Source: Acidobacteriota bacterium (GTDB lineage Bacteria > Acidobacteriota > Polarisedimenticolia > Polarisedimenticolales > Polarisedimenticolaceae). From it: a DNA stretch of 64,000 bases. This document shows, piece after piece, positions 53,980 through 63,121 of this stretch. The first letter of the stretch is position 1; the number at the start of each line of letters is the position of its first letter. The stretch lies in the NCBI GenBank assembly GCA_029861955.1, contig JAOTYK010000018.1, positions 1 to 64,000 on the forward strand, read 5' to 3'. The position numbers were made by a program, and so were the translations under genes. The notes under the pieces are model-generated. The model did not search any database and was not told where the DNA came from. It saw only the letters and a list, made by a program, of their open reading frames with translations.

Positions 53980-55265
53980 CCGTCTCGCCTTTCAATCGCA
54001 TCCGCAGCGATATCGCCGCGATGCTGTTCATCCTGCCACTGGATCTTTCGAGTTGCAGAGTAAGCACGTTCCCGTGCGTCGTTTAGGTTCTCACCGAGTG
54101 CGGTGACGCCGAGGACACGGCCGCCACTTGTGACGACCTGTTGCGTTTCGTCGAACGCGGTTCCCGCGTGGAAGACATGGACGTCGTGCATTTCTCCGGC
54201 GGCGTCCAGACCCTCGATCGGGAACCCTTTACCGTATGCCCCCGGGTAGCCACCGGCCGCCATCACGACGCAGACGGCCGATCGAGGGTCCCAGCGGACC
54301 GAGGCCTCCGCCAGCGATCCGCGTGCGCAGCGATCGAGGAGATCGAGCCAGTCGCCATCGAGGCGGGGGATCAGCACCTGCGTCTCCGGGTCACCGAAGC
54401 GCACGTTGTATTCAAGAACCTGTGGCCCCCGATCGGTGAGCATCACGCCGATGAACAGCACGCCCTTGAACGGAAACTCTTCCTGTTTCATTCCGGCGAG
54501 GGTCGGTTCTACGATGGTCCGTCGGATTGTCTGCTTGAGCGCGTCGTCCAGATAGACCGACGGTGAGTAGGTTCCCATCCCGCCGGTGTTGGGCCCGCGA
54601 TCGCCGTCGTGGGCCCGCTTGTAGTCCTGGCAGGTGGCCAACTCGACTGCGGTGTGACCATCCGCCAGCACGAAGAACGACGCCTCTCGTCCGGTCAAGA
54701 ACTCCTCGATCAGGACCCGTCGTCCCGCATCGCCGAAGCCCTCTCCGCTGAGCATCGACTCTGCGGCTTCGACGGCCTGCTCGGGGCTCTCCGCGATAAT
54801 GACGCCCTTGCCGGCCGCGAGTCCGTCGGCCTTGACCACCAACGGGTAACGTCGATCGGTCGCCTCCAGATACGCACGGGCGGTGGCGAAATCTTCGACG
54901 GCCTCGAACTCGCCGGTGGGGATGCCATGGCGTTGCATGAATCGTTTGGAAAAAATCTTGCTGCCTTCCATGCGGGCGGCGGCAGCCGAGGGACCAAAGG
55001 CGGCGATGTCGTGTTCGCGTAACCGGTCCACGAGTCCGTCGACAAGCGGCGCCTCCGGCCCGACAACGACGAGATCGTAGCGAACCTCGATGGCATGCCG
55101 GACGAGCGCGTCGACATCGGTCGCCGAGAGGTCTAGACAGTTGGCGTGACGCGCGATCCCGGCGTTCCCGGGTGCGCAGTCGAGTTGTGAGAGTCTCCCG
55201 CTCTGTGAGAGCGCCCAGGCCAACGCAGCCTCGCGCCCGCCACCACCGATGAGAAGCACCTTCAT
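53976..55265 (-). CDS. purD: Phosphoribosylamine-glycine ligase
   Basis: 429 residues. ATP-grasp enzyme: N-terminal MKVLLIGGGGREAALAWALS and VVGPEAPLVDGLVDRL, ATP-binding FMQRHGIPTGEFEAVEDFATA, VKADGLAAGKGVIIAES, PNTGGMGTYSPSVYL, and the C-terminal LEYNVRFGDPETQVLIPRLD. It joins glycine to phosphoribosylamine, the second step of purine synthesis. It starts in the 4-base overlap with the fmdB stop, so fmdB-purD-purE-mtaB is one operon. Confidence 0.96.
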   Translation of the reverse strand: MKVLLIGGGGREAALAWALSQSGRLSQLDCAPGNAGIARHANCLDLSATDVDALVRHAIEVRYDLVVVGPEAPLVDGLVDRLREHDIAAFGPSAAAARMEGSKIFSKRFMQRHGIPTGEFEAVEDFATARAYLEATDRRYPLVVKADGLAAGKGVIIAESPEQAVEAAESMLSGEGFGDAGRRVLIEEFLTGREASFFVLADGHTAVELATCQDYKRAHDGDRGPNTGGMGTYSPSVYLDDALKQTIRRTIVEPTLAGMKQEEFPFKGVLFIGVMLTDRGPQVLEYNVRFGDPETQVLIPRLDGDWLDLLDRCARGSLAEASVRWDPRSAVCVVMAAGGYPGAYGKGFPIEGLDAAGEMHDVHVFHAGTAFDETQQVVTSGGRVLGVTALGENLNDARERAYSATRKIQWQDEQHRGDIAADAIERRDG

Positions 55266-55540
55266 GACGACGAGGACCCTTTGTCCTTCTTCGTCGTCTT
55301 CTTCGCCGGCTTCTCCGTCGGCTTCTCCGCCGGCTTCTTACTCTCGCCGCCGGTCTTACCCGAGGAGCCGTAGCCCTCCGAGTACCAGCCGCCACCCTTC
55401 AGTTGGAAGGAGGTTCGCGAGACCATTTTCTCGAGTTTTCCGCCACACTTCTCGCAGGTCCGTTTTTGACGCTCGTTGACGCCTTGCAAGACCTCGAAGG
55501 CCTCATCACAGCCGGTGCAGCGATATTCATAAATCGGCAT
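55262..55540 (-). CDS. FmdB-family zinc-ribbon protein
   Basis: 92 residues from the ATG at 55540 (MPIYEYRCTGCDEAFEVLQ), with GGAG upstream; a 15-residue longer reading is not supported. A CxxC...CxxC zinc ribbon (CTGC and CEKC) is followed by KMVSRTSFQLKGGGWYSEGY, then a Lys/Pro-rich disordered tail. FmdB-type proteins are small putative regulators of amidase or amide metabolism; function here is unknown. First gene of the purine operon. Confidence 0.9.
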   Translation of the reverse strand: MPIYEYRCTGCDEAFEVLQGVNERQKRTCEKCGGKLEKMVSRTSFQLKGGGWYSEGYGSSGKTGGESKKPAEKPTEKPAKKTTKKDKGSSSS

Positions 55541-55572
55541 GGATCGAACTCCGTGATTCAGACGAACGCCTA

Positions 55573-55601
55573 TCCATAGGACCATGTCCCGGGTGTGTCA
55601 A
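55573..55601 (-). promoter_or_regulatory. Candidate promoter of fmdB-purD-purE-mtaB
   Basis: On the minus strand a perfect TTGACA (55601-55596), 17 bases, then TATGGA (55578-55573), a weak -10. The -35 overlaps the amidase stop. It fits the operon's start at 55540. Confidence 0.45.
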
Positions 55602-57358
55602 GGTGCCGAGGTCCGGGTCGCCTGCGCCCGCAAGGCGCTGTCGCCGTAGTAGCCCAACAATGCATCGTACAGCGCGGTTGCAAGCGTCTGCCGCTTCTTC
55701 GCCGAGGCCAGGATCCGAGCGTCCTTCTTGTTGCTCAGGTTGACCATCTCGACGAGGACCTTGTGGGGGACCGAGTTGCCCCGCAGAACCGCCGGAACGT
55801 AACGCTGCTTGCCGCGGATGATCCGATGGCGAACCGGTTCGTGGGCGTGAACCGGAAGGCCGTTCTTCCGAAACGCGTTGACCACCTCGTCTGCGAATTT
55901 TCGAGAGACCGCTTCAGAGCGAATACGATCGCTCTTCGAGAAGCGGATCGTCGGTTTCTCTTTGACCTCGGCGCGTTTGGTGTAGACCGGCGCCGACTGC
56001 CCGTAGCTTCGCGTTCGGTAGGCAGAGCCGGGGACGTAGACCATCACGCCGGACAGAGAGGCGTGACGGGCATCGGCGTGGATCGAGACGAAGATGATCT
56101 TGTCGGGGTCCGTGCCCTTCGCTATTTCCCGACGATAGATCGAGTTGGCCAGGTACCAACGGAGATTGACCGCGATCCGCGCCTCGCCTCTCTCCTTCGC
56201 CATGTAGGGGGGATTCGTCTGGATGGTGCCCTGCTGGTTGGCGACGAGTTTGTCGCGCCGGGAGGGGACGCAACCGGTCTTTTCGTCGATCAGGGTCATC
56301 TCGATCCGTGCCGAGGTCCGCGTCTCGAGCATTTTCTTGAGTCGACACGTGACGTCATAGACGTAGTCATGCTCCCAGATGCCGTTGTTCATGGTGCCCA
56401 GGTCGCGGCCTCCGTGGCCCGGGTCGAGGATGACGACGACGTCCGAGAGGCCGCGTGGCGTTTCTGTCGGTGGGTGGGCCGCCAGCTCGGCCTCGAGCTC
56501 GCGGGCCAATCTTTCCGCCTCCTTGCGGCGTGGGTGGGATGCCGGCAAGAACTGCGGCTCGAGATAGTCCAGAGGAATCTTGACCAGAAAGCCGACGGGA
56601 ATGTCACGCAGGTCGTCGATGCCGCTCCGCTCACAGAGGAGGCTCGAGAGTGTGTTGACGTCCTCCGAGTCGGTCCGGCCGCTGAATCGCTGGACCACCG
56701 CGGAGTAGAGCGCCTCTCCCGATCGCAGACGGTAGCCACCGTAGGGGCCGCCGTCGTCTGCACCGAATTCGAGCAGCCCGTCGTCGGAGGTCAGGCGTGG
56801 CTGGAAAGCCACATGAAGCTGCGTATGCGGGATGCGGATCTCTTGACCGGCGCGAAGCTCCGGAGACGAGAGTCCGTTGGCCGTCATCAACTCCGTGAAC
56901 GAGGAACCCTCCCCGACGAACCACTCCGCGACCTGCCAGAGACCCTCGCCGAACGTCGGGAGGCGGCCCCGTCGCACGACATGGAGCCACGCCCCCTCGA
57001 CGTGACGATCCTCGGGGAACATTGTCCGGAGCACCAGACTCCGCATCTCATCCCCGAGCGACCGCAGGGGGATCCTTATCCGCTCTTCGGGTTCCCCGGT
57101 CTCGGCATGGGTCGTCTGGACACGCCAGGCCGGATCGACCCGTTGATTCGCTGCGAGAAGCCGAGACGCAACATGGGCGTCGTCGCGGTAGGCCGATGGG
57201 TCCACCTCGAGGGCCAACTCGCGACCGTTCTGCAGGTGGACACCAAGCGACGCGCTGATACTCAGCCGTTCGGCCTCCGCGCTCGCCGGGAACGCCGTGA
57301 GCGCAAGGAGACCCCACACGACCGCGAGAGTGAACAGCGCTGTTGGTATCCGTCGCAT
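55598..57358 (-). CDS. N-acetylmuramoyl-L-alanine amidase with LysM domains
   Basis: 586 residues with a signal peptide (about 7-27, ending ASAEA). Two LysM-like peptidoglycan-binding stretches (about 140-190 and 220-265) precede an Amidase_3 zinc domain (about 305-580): DPGHGGRDLGTMNNGIWEHD supplies the first His and Glu, FVSIHADARHASLSG the second His, and EMVNLSNKKDARIL a late Glu. It cuts the amide bond between MurNAc and the stem peptide in cell separation or turnover. A 283-residue secreted protein starts 7 bases upstream, so the pair are coupled. Confidence 0.92.
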   Translation of the reverse strand: MRRIPTALFTLAVVWGLLALTAFPASAEAERLSISASLGVHLQNGRELALEVDPSAYRDDAHVASRLLAANQRVDPAWRVQTTHAETGEPEERIRIPLRSLGDEMRSLVLRTMFPEDRHVEGAWLHVVRRGRLPTFGEGLWQVAEWFVGEGSSFTELMTANGLSSPELRAGQEIRIPHTQLHVAFQPRLTSDDGLLEFGADDGGPYGGYRLRSGEALYSAVVQRFSGRTDSEDVNTLSSLLCERSGIDDLRDIPVGFLVKIPLDYLEPQFLPASHPRRKEAERLARELEAELAAHPPTETPRGLSDVVVILDPGHGGRDLGTMNNGIWEHDYVYDVTCRLKKMLETRTSARIEMTLIDEKTGCVPSRRDKLVANQQGTIQTNPPYMAKERGEARIAVNLRWYLANSIYRREIAKGTDPDKIIFVSIHADARHASLSGVMVYVPGSAYRTRSYGQSAPVYTKRAEVKEKPTIRFSKSDRIRSEAVSRKFADEVVNAFRKNGLPVHAHEPVRHRIIRGKQRYVPAVLRGNSVPHKVLVEMVNLSNKKDARILASAKKRQTLATALYDALLGYYGDSALRAQATRTSAP

Positions 57359-57365
57359 CTTCAGC

Positions 57366-58217
57366 TCAGAACTGTGGAGTGACCATGAAACGATATCCGG
57401 CGGGCGGTGTGCCCTCGGCGATGGTCAGCGATGACGCGACGCCACGGGACGCAACCCACGTCTCGCGAGTGCCGATCAGTCTAAGTTGGCCGTCGACGGG
57501 GAGCTTGCCGTTGGCGTCCACGACGATCTCGACGATCTCCCCGATGACGCGCGTCGGGCGAAAGGTCAGCCGCAATGCCGGAGAGTCCGGCTGCCCACCG
57601 AGGTCAAACGAGTAGCTGACCGGTTGTCCGACGAAGGTCTGCATGCGGTTGGTTTCCAGGCGGGTACTCGATTCGCCCTCGATTCGATGGATCTCCAGAT
57701 TAAGGGTCAGCGGTACTCCGACCTCCGTACCGCGATTGGCCACGAAGGGTACCTCCCGCGTCGACATCCGAATGGCCAGGGTCAGCGGGTCATCGGCCAC
57801 TCGCAGCACTTCCAGCAGGCTGGTCCCACCATCCTGAACCCAGAACTCCTGGCGGGTCTCGACCGGCCCGTCATCGAGGCCCGTGACCGTGGTGGTCAAT
57901 CGAAAGGTGCCTCCGGGACGCTGGTCGAACTTCGGGGCGTCGGCGGTCAGGGTGACCGTGACCTCACGGGCCGTGGCGGGGTTGTCCGGCCAGACCAGCA
58001 CGAATTCCTGGTGCCCGCCCTTGACGGGATCCAGCTCGATCCGAAGGGGGAGCGTGTCGACTCGGGCCTCCCCGGTGAGCGGTGAGATCTCCAGGGAGAC
58101 GACGGTGCTGCGTCCCAGTTCGACCTGAGCCCCGGCGGGATTGAAGCTCAGCCCCACAAGGAGGGGGAGCAGCCCGAACGGCAGGACGAACAATCGTGGT
58201 GAGAGGGGGTGCGACAT
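57366..58217 (-). CDS. Exported beta-rich protein of unknown function
   Basis: 283 residues with a signal peptide (about 12-30, ending PAGAQVEL). The mature part is all-beta and low in Cys, with many alternating strands (ATAREVTVTLTADAPKFDQR; TFRLTTTVTGLDDG; RLTFRPTRVIGEIVEIVVDA). I recognise no family. It ends 7 bases before the amidase ATG and shares the transcript, so it may present or regulate the amidase in the periplasm. That link is by position only. Confidence 0.75.
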   Translation of the reverse strand: MSHPLSPRLFVLPFGLLPLLVGLSFNPAGAQVELGRSTVVSLEISPLTGEARVDTLPLRIELDPVKGGHQEFVLVWPDNPATAREVTVTLTADAPKFDQRPGGTFRLTTTVTGLDDGPVETRQEFWVQDGGTSLLEVLRVADDPLTLAIRMSTREVPFVANRGTEVGVPLTLNLEIHRIEGESSTRLETNRMQTFVGQPVSYSFDLGGQPDSPALRLTFRPTRVIGEIVEIVVDANGKLPVDGQLRLIGTRETWVASRGVASSLTIAEGTPPAGYRFMVTPQF

Positions 58218-58245
58218 ACTTGCTATCTCGTTGATGGCTCTAGGT

Positions 58246-58274
58246 TTGACAACAATTGAGCGTGGGCATAGACT
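58246..58274 (+). promoter_or_regulatory. Promoter of the barrel-kinase-activator operon
   Basis: TTGACA (58246-58251, perfect), 17 bases, TAGACT (58269-58274, four of six). It lies 47 bases before the ATG I assign to the outer-membrane protein and in the divergent gap with the secreted-protein/amidase operon. Confidence 0.6.
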
Positions 58275-58321
58275 CTGCGCTGAGAGACGCGCCTGGGGGG
58301 TCGGTGTCGGAGGGCTGTCCC

Positions 58322-60307
58322 ATGGTTCACCATCGTAAACCGTTCGGAAGCCTTACGACAGGGCTGCGGCTTACGTTCTGCAGCATCCTGGCGCTGGCCG
58401 TCATGGTTCTCGGGTCCGGACCGGCCCACCCGGCCAACAACCCGACGTTCTCGGGAGTCATCAAGGATACCATCGGCAACGTCGTCCACGGTGTCGAGGT
58501 CCTGGTGGTTCAGCCCGGCGGGGGTCCCGACCCCGTAGCGGTCGGTCGAAGCAACCGGCAGGGCCGTTTCGAGTTCGCCGGACTTCTTCCCGGAGATTAT
58601 CGCGTCGCCCTGTTGAAAGAGGGCTACCTGACGCTCATCGCGTCGGTCAACACCCGACTGGATCAGGTACTCCAGGTCGTGCTGCAGCCCGCGCTGTCGT
58701 CGGCCAACCCGGACCTGCCGGTCGACGCGTTGTCACCGGATTGGGCGCTGAGACTGCCACGGCGAAGCCTCCTGCACGATGTCGAAGATACCGTTCACAT
58801 CGGCGACCTCGAGCAGGGCGGCCAGCCGTCCCCCGACGCGCTTCAGATGTCGTTGGAGCAGACGGTGTCGATGCGTGCCGGAGCGACCGGCTCGCCGGAG
58901 GGGCATGCGGGAAACGGGACGCGGGTTCGCCTGGCATCTCCGGTGGGCGATCGCGGTTCGGTCGCGTTGACCGCGTACCAGGAACGGTTGGGAGGCGATC
59001 GCAGCGCGACCGACGGTCATCAACGATTCGGCGACTCCGGAATGACGGTGTCGATGGACTATGAAACGACCCTGGATTCGCGATTGGAGGTCAACGCTTT
59101 CTATGCGGGCCAGCAGTTCGGGACGCAGTTACAGTCGTCGGCAACGATCCCGCGGGAGCGTCCCCAGCAGCGGACGTGGGGTTACGACGCACGCTGGTCG
59201 CAACAGTTGAACCCTTCGTCTCGACTCGATGTCTCGCTGGACTACGTTGGCACCGAAGCGACACAGGCACGGTCCATCAACGGCCCCGAGATGCCCGGCG
59301 ACCTGAATCAATCGGTTCGGGCGGCCGGTGCCTACGAGCGCTCGACGCGTACCAATGAACTCCAGGTTGCGTTCCATGCCCGCTCTCTGGATGCACCGTC
59401 TAACCTGACCTATGGGATGGCGACGCCGGCCCTTCTGGGTGTGGACGGATTCTCGGTCGGGATCGATGCACAGGACACACGAAAGATCCGTGGACCGATC
59501 GCGTTGATCTACGGTCTTGGTTATCAGCATGCCCTTCAAGAAGGCGACAGCGCACTGTTTGCCCCACGGTTGGGCGGCGTATGGAGCTACGGACGCTTCT
59601 CGGTGCAGACGCTCTTTTCCTATCACGCCGTCACCGAATGGACGGATCGTGAGAGCGATCTGTCGACGCACTTTACGCCCAGTAGTCGTCTTGGCTACGA
59701 GGTCGGCGTCGAGCTGCCGATCGTCGCGTCGTTGACTCTTCGCGGGTCGACGGCGTTCTCACCCAGTCAGATGGACCGTTTCGGTTATGACGGCGGGCTC
59801 CAGGGCCCAAGCGATCCGCTCTATCTGACCAACGGCAACGCGGCGGTCAAGGAATCGCGCGTCGCTCTTGTTCAGGATAGCGGGCCCGTTCGCGCCGTCT
59901 TCGAAGTCGAGCACGGCTGGGCGGAGGGCACGCTGGCGGCCTGGTTGCCGGAAGAGATGCCCATTCGTCGACTTGAGAATCGACACATGCGATTCGACAG
60001 TGGTCAGCTGGGTCTCAGCGTGGTCTCGAGCGGAACCGGGATCCTGCTCGACTATCGGCGAACTCGTGAGAACGGAGCCGCCGACGATCTGTTGGCAAGC
60101 GGACTCAAGCAACGCGCATTGGAGCTTCGCCTGCGCCAACGGGTCCTCCCCGCGTTGACCGGTGGCGACTGGCGATTGCTTATTGCGTACCGACGCTCCG
60201 ATCTTGAACTCGACTCGCCGGATTCGACCGATGACCCCGATACAGGCGACGCGATCGTCGCCGGGATTCACCGACGTGTCAGCGCTGGTCTCTCCGTACA
60301 ATTCTAG
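58322..60307 (+). CDS. Outer-membrane beta-barrel protein with carboxypeptidase-regulatory-like domain
   Basis: 661 residues from the ATG at 58322, eight bases after GGAGG; a longer reading to 58256 crosses the promoter. Signal peptide about 14-38 (ends GPAHPAN). An N-terminal CarboxypepD_reg-like domain (about 40-120: FSGVIKDTIGNVVHGVEVLV, GRFEFAGLLPGDYRVALLKEGY) is followed by a long series of amphipathic beta strands to a C-terminal SVQF, a typical outer-membrane closing strand. I see no clear TonB plug, so it may not be a TonB-dependent transporter. The next gene, a sensor kinase, starts 18 bases later. Function unknown; a sensor or porin linked to the kinase is inference. Confidence 0.8.
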   Translation: MVHHRKPFGSLTTGLRLTFCSILALAVMVLGSGPAHPANNPTFSGVIKDTIGNVVHGVEVLVVQPGGGPDPVAVGRSNRQGRFEFAGLLPGDYRVALLKEGYLTLIASVNTRLDQVLQVVLQPALSSANPDLPVDALSPDWALRLPRRSLLHDVEDTVHIGDLEQGGQPSPDALQMSLEQTVSMRAGATGSPEGHAGNGTRVRLASPVGDRGSVALTAYQERLGGDRSATDGHQRFGDSGMTVSMDYETTLDSRLEVNAFYAGQQFGTQLQSSATIPRERPQQRTWGYDARWSQQLNPSSRLDVSLDYVGTEATQARSINGPEMPGDLNQSVRAAGAYERSTRTNELQVAFHARSLDAPSNLTYGMATPALLGVDGFSVGIDAQDTRKIRGPIALIYGLGYQHALQEGDSALFAPRLGGVWSYGRFSVQTLFSYHAVTEWTDRESDLSTHFTPSSRLGYEVGVELPIVASLTLRGSTAFSPSQMDRFGYDGGLQGPSDPLYLTNGNAAVKESRVALVQDSGPVRAVFEVEHGWAEGTLAAWLPEEMPIRRLENRHMRFDSGQLGLSVVSSGTGILLDYRRTRENGAADDLLASGLKQRALELRLRQRVLPALTGGDWRLLIAYRRSDLELDSPDSTDDPDTGDAIVAGIHRRVSAGLSVQF

Positions 60308-60325
60308 TGAGGCAGGACTAACGAC

Positions 60326-63121
60326 GTGCGCTCACTGATCCAGACTCTGCGCCTGCCGCTGACACTCGGCATCGCCGCCATTCTGTTGGCGGTCGGGGCA
60401 GTCTCGTTCGGAGAGCGGGTGGGCGCATCCAGCCCTCTGGTCGGCGTCGAATGGACGCAGTCCGCCGGTGGCGCGATCGCCATGTTCGTCGACGAGAACA
60501 GCATCGCGTGGAACGCCGGGATCCGCCCCGGAGATCGACTCCTGACCGTCGACGGTGACGAGATACGCCTCGCTCTCGAGGCCTCGCAGATCGGCTGGGA
60601 ACACGGCAGCGGGAACACCGTGGAGATCGAAGTCCGACGAGGCGCGGAAGACCTCGTCCTCTCGTTGATGCCCGGGCGTGAGACTCGAACCGAGCCCTAC
60701 ACCTATCTCGCCATCGTCGGGATGGCGTTCTGGGCGACCGGGCTCTTCATCACGCTCCGCTGGCCACGCATCCGCGGAGGACGCCTCTATACGGCGCTGG
60801 CTCTGGCGCTCTTTACGCAGCTGACGTTCAGTCACACCGGTAACGGTGGAGCGCTGGATTGGGTCATCTACTGGGGCGATGTCGCGGCGTCGGCGCTGGT
60901 GCCGGCGCTGCTGATCCATCTTGGTGTCCTCTTGACACGCAAGCGATTCCGCCAGCGACCGGTGTTGATCCTCACCGGGTACGGGGTCGGTGCGCTCTTG
61001 TTCACAGCCGCGCTCTGGCTGTCTCCGCAACTTCTGGGCGGCGTCTACCGATTCGATGATCCCGTCCGTGCCGCGGAATGGCCGGATCGTCTCTCACAGT
61101 TGTTATTTGCAGTCGCCCTGATCGTCTGCGTGACGCTGATCGCGAAATCGTATCGGGCTTCGGCCTCGGCGCTTCATCGAGGACAGATGCGATGGCTCCT
61201 CTGGGGGCTGGCACTCGGCCTCGGACCGTTTGCCGTGCTTTACGCTGCACCGTGGGCACTGGGTGCCAGCGAGTTGCCTTTGTGGGCCCAGTTCGTTTCG
61301 GTCGCGCCGATGCTCTTCGTTCCGGCTGCATTCACGGCGGCCCTGGCGCGTTATCGACCGTACGACGTCGACCTGTTCCTGTTGCGCGGTATCTGTGAAG
61401 TCTCGTCCATCTTTGCCGCGTCGGCGATCTACGCCGCGACCGTTTTCCTGGTGCGCGAATTTGTCGGCGACTGGTTCGATCTCTCACGAAGCGCCTCCCG
61501 GTACTTTGGGCTCTTCGCGATGATCGCCAGCTACCCGTCTCTGCGCGCGTGGGTCAAGGCAGGTGTGGACCGCGCGTTCTATCGTCGGCGCTACAGCTAT
61601 CGGGCCACGCTACTCGATTGGGCACGCGAGTTGAGTGCAGACACGGATCTGCCCACGCTCCTCGAGAATCTGCGGAGACGGGTAAGAGATACGCTGGACG
61701 TGGAGAAGAGCGAAGTCGCGGTGAAGTCGGGCGACGGTCGCTTTGACTGTATGCCAACGGGATCCGGTGGGTTCTTCGAACTGGAGTCCGACGCGCTGGC
61801 CCGTCTCGACGACGAGGGCTTTGTGACGCTCGACGCCGGAGAGATCGCGGAAGTTCCATGGGCGCGCTACCTGTTCGCGATGAAGGTCAAGGGAACCCTG
61901 CGGGCGGCACTCTGCGTCGGCGAACGCACGCACCCGCAACCACCGTTGACGACTGAGGACTGCGCACTGCTGCGAACACTGGCCGCCCATGCCGCGACGG
62001 CCTTCGAGGCCGCTCGACTGGTCCGCGAAGTCCGGCAACGCGCCGTGGAGATCGAACAACTCCACGCGCGTCAGACCACGCTCCTGGATGCGAGCGCGGT
62101 CGGCCTGCTGCTGATGGATGCCGACGGAATAATTCAGGAGTGGAATCCGGCGATCGAAGAGATCTACGGCATCCCGCGTGACGAGGCGCTCGGTCGCGAG
62201 ATCGGCGATGTGTTCCCGCTGCATGTCGTTCGTCGACTCCAGCAGGAAGGCGATCTCGGAGCGGGGATCGATGGCGCGCGGATCTTTCGTCTCAGCCTGA
62301 CGAACCGGGCGGGGCGGAGGATCGTCGCCAACCTATCGATTTCCCGAACCCGCGAAGGCTTCGGCGGAGCGTCGACGGTTGTTACGTTTGACGATGTCTC
62401 GGAGCGTGTGGACATGGAAGAGCAGATGGCTCGCCAGGAACGGCTTGCCTCGCTGGGGATGCTCGCCGCCGGTGTCGCCCACGAGATCAACACGCCGTTG
62501 ACCGGTATCTCCAGCTATGCGCAGATGCTCCTCGAGGGAGATGACCGCAAACCCGGGGACCGGGAGGTCTTGCAGAAGATCGAGTCCCAGACCGAGCGCG
62601 CCTCGCGGATCACGCAGTCGCTACTGAGCCTCGCGCGCTCGGAGCCGACCGCATTGGAGGCCCTGGATCTCAACGCGACGGCGCAGGAAGTTCTTCAGCT
62701 GTATGAACCTCAGGTCCGCGGACGTGGCGTCACGATCGAGGTGGACCTGGACCCGAGCATTCCGATGATCAGGGGGCACAAAGGCAAGCTGCAACAGGTC
62801 ATTCTGAACCTTTTGATCAACGCGCGAGATGCCGTTGGCGACGCGGGCACGATCAAGGTGCGCAGTCATCAGACGGCAACGGAAGTCGCTCTCGAGATTC
62901 GGGACGACGGAGAGGGAATCGCGGCGGAGGATCTCCCAAGCATCTTCGATCCGTTCTTTACGACGAAGGGACGGGGGAAGGGCACGGGGCTCGGGCTTTC
63001 GATTTCCTACGGAATCGTGCGTGAGCACGGCGGCGAGATCCGTGTCGATAGCGAACGTGGGAAGTACACGCGATTCCGCGTGGAACTACCGATCGGGAGC
63101 ACGGCCCGGGCGATGGCGTGA
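60326..63121 (+). CDS. Sensor histidine kinase with PDZ and multi-TM sensor (GAF-PAS-HisKA-HATPase)
   Basis: 931 residues from a GTG after GAGGCAGGA. One helix (about 8-28) leads to an extracytoplasmic PDZ-like domain (about 45-115, NAGIRPGDRLLTVDGDEI), then about eight membrane helices (125-400). The cytoplasmic part carries a GAF domain (about 440-570), PAS (about 585-695), HisKA with phospho-His in AAGVAHEINTPLTGISSYAQ, and HATPase (NLLINARDAVGDAG; DDGEGIAAEDL; GKGTGLGLSIS). The sensor probably reads a periplasmic or peptide signal. The response regulator follows with a four-base overlap. Confidence 0.92.
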   Translation: MRSLIQTLRLPLTLGIAAILLAVGAVSFGERVGASSPLVGVEWTQSAGGAIAMFVDENSIAWNAGIRPGDRLLTVDGDEIRLALEASQIGWEHGSGNTVEIEVRRGAEDLVLSLMPGRETRTEPYTYLAIVGMAFWATGLFITLRWPRIRGGRLYTALALALFTQLTFSHTGNGGALDWVIYWGDVAASALVPALLIHLGVLLTRKRFRQRPVLILTGYGVGALLFTAALWLSPQLLGGVYRFDDPVRAAEWPDRLSQLLFAVALIVCVTLIAKSYRASASALHRGQMRWLLWGLALGLGPFAVLYAAPWALGASELPLWAQFVSVAPMLFVPAAFTAALARYRPYDVDLFLLRGICEVSSIFAASAIYAATVFLVREFVGDWFDLSRSASRYFGLFAMIASYPSLRAWVKAGVDRAFYRRRYSYRATLLDWARELSADTDLPTLLENLRRRVRDTLDVEKSEVAVKSGDGRFDCMPTGSGGFFELESDALARLDDEGFVTLDAGEIAEVPWARYLFAMKVKGTLRAALCVGERTHPQPPLTTEDCALLRTLAAHAATAFEAARLVREVRQRAVEIEQLHARQTTLLDASAVGLLLMDADGIIQEWNPAIEEIYGIPRDEALGREIGDVFPLHVVRRLQQEGDLGAGIDGARIFRLSLTNRAGRRIVANLSISRTREGFGGASTVVTFDDVSERVDMEEQMARQERLASLGMLAAGVAHEINTPLTGISSYAQMLLEGDDRKPGDREVLQKIESQTERASRITQSLLSLARSEPTALEALDLNATAQEVLQLYEPQVRGRGVTIEVDLDPSIPMIRGHKGKLQQVILNLLINARDAVGDAGTIKVRSHQTATEVALEIRDDGEGIAAEDLPSIFDPFFTTKGRGKGTGLGLSISYGIVREHGGEIRVDSERGKYTRFRVELPIGSTARAMA

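Noticed and set aside
55595-57382. A 595-codon open frame on plus, opposite the amidase
   Set aside because: Antisense to a clearly conserved amidase; composition is Arg/Val-rich shadow.
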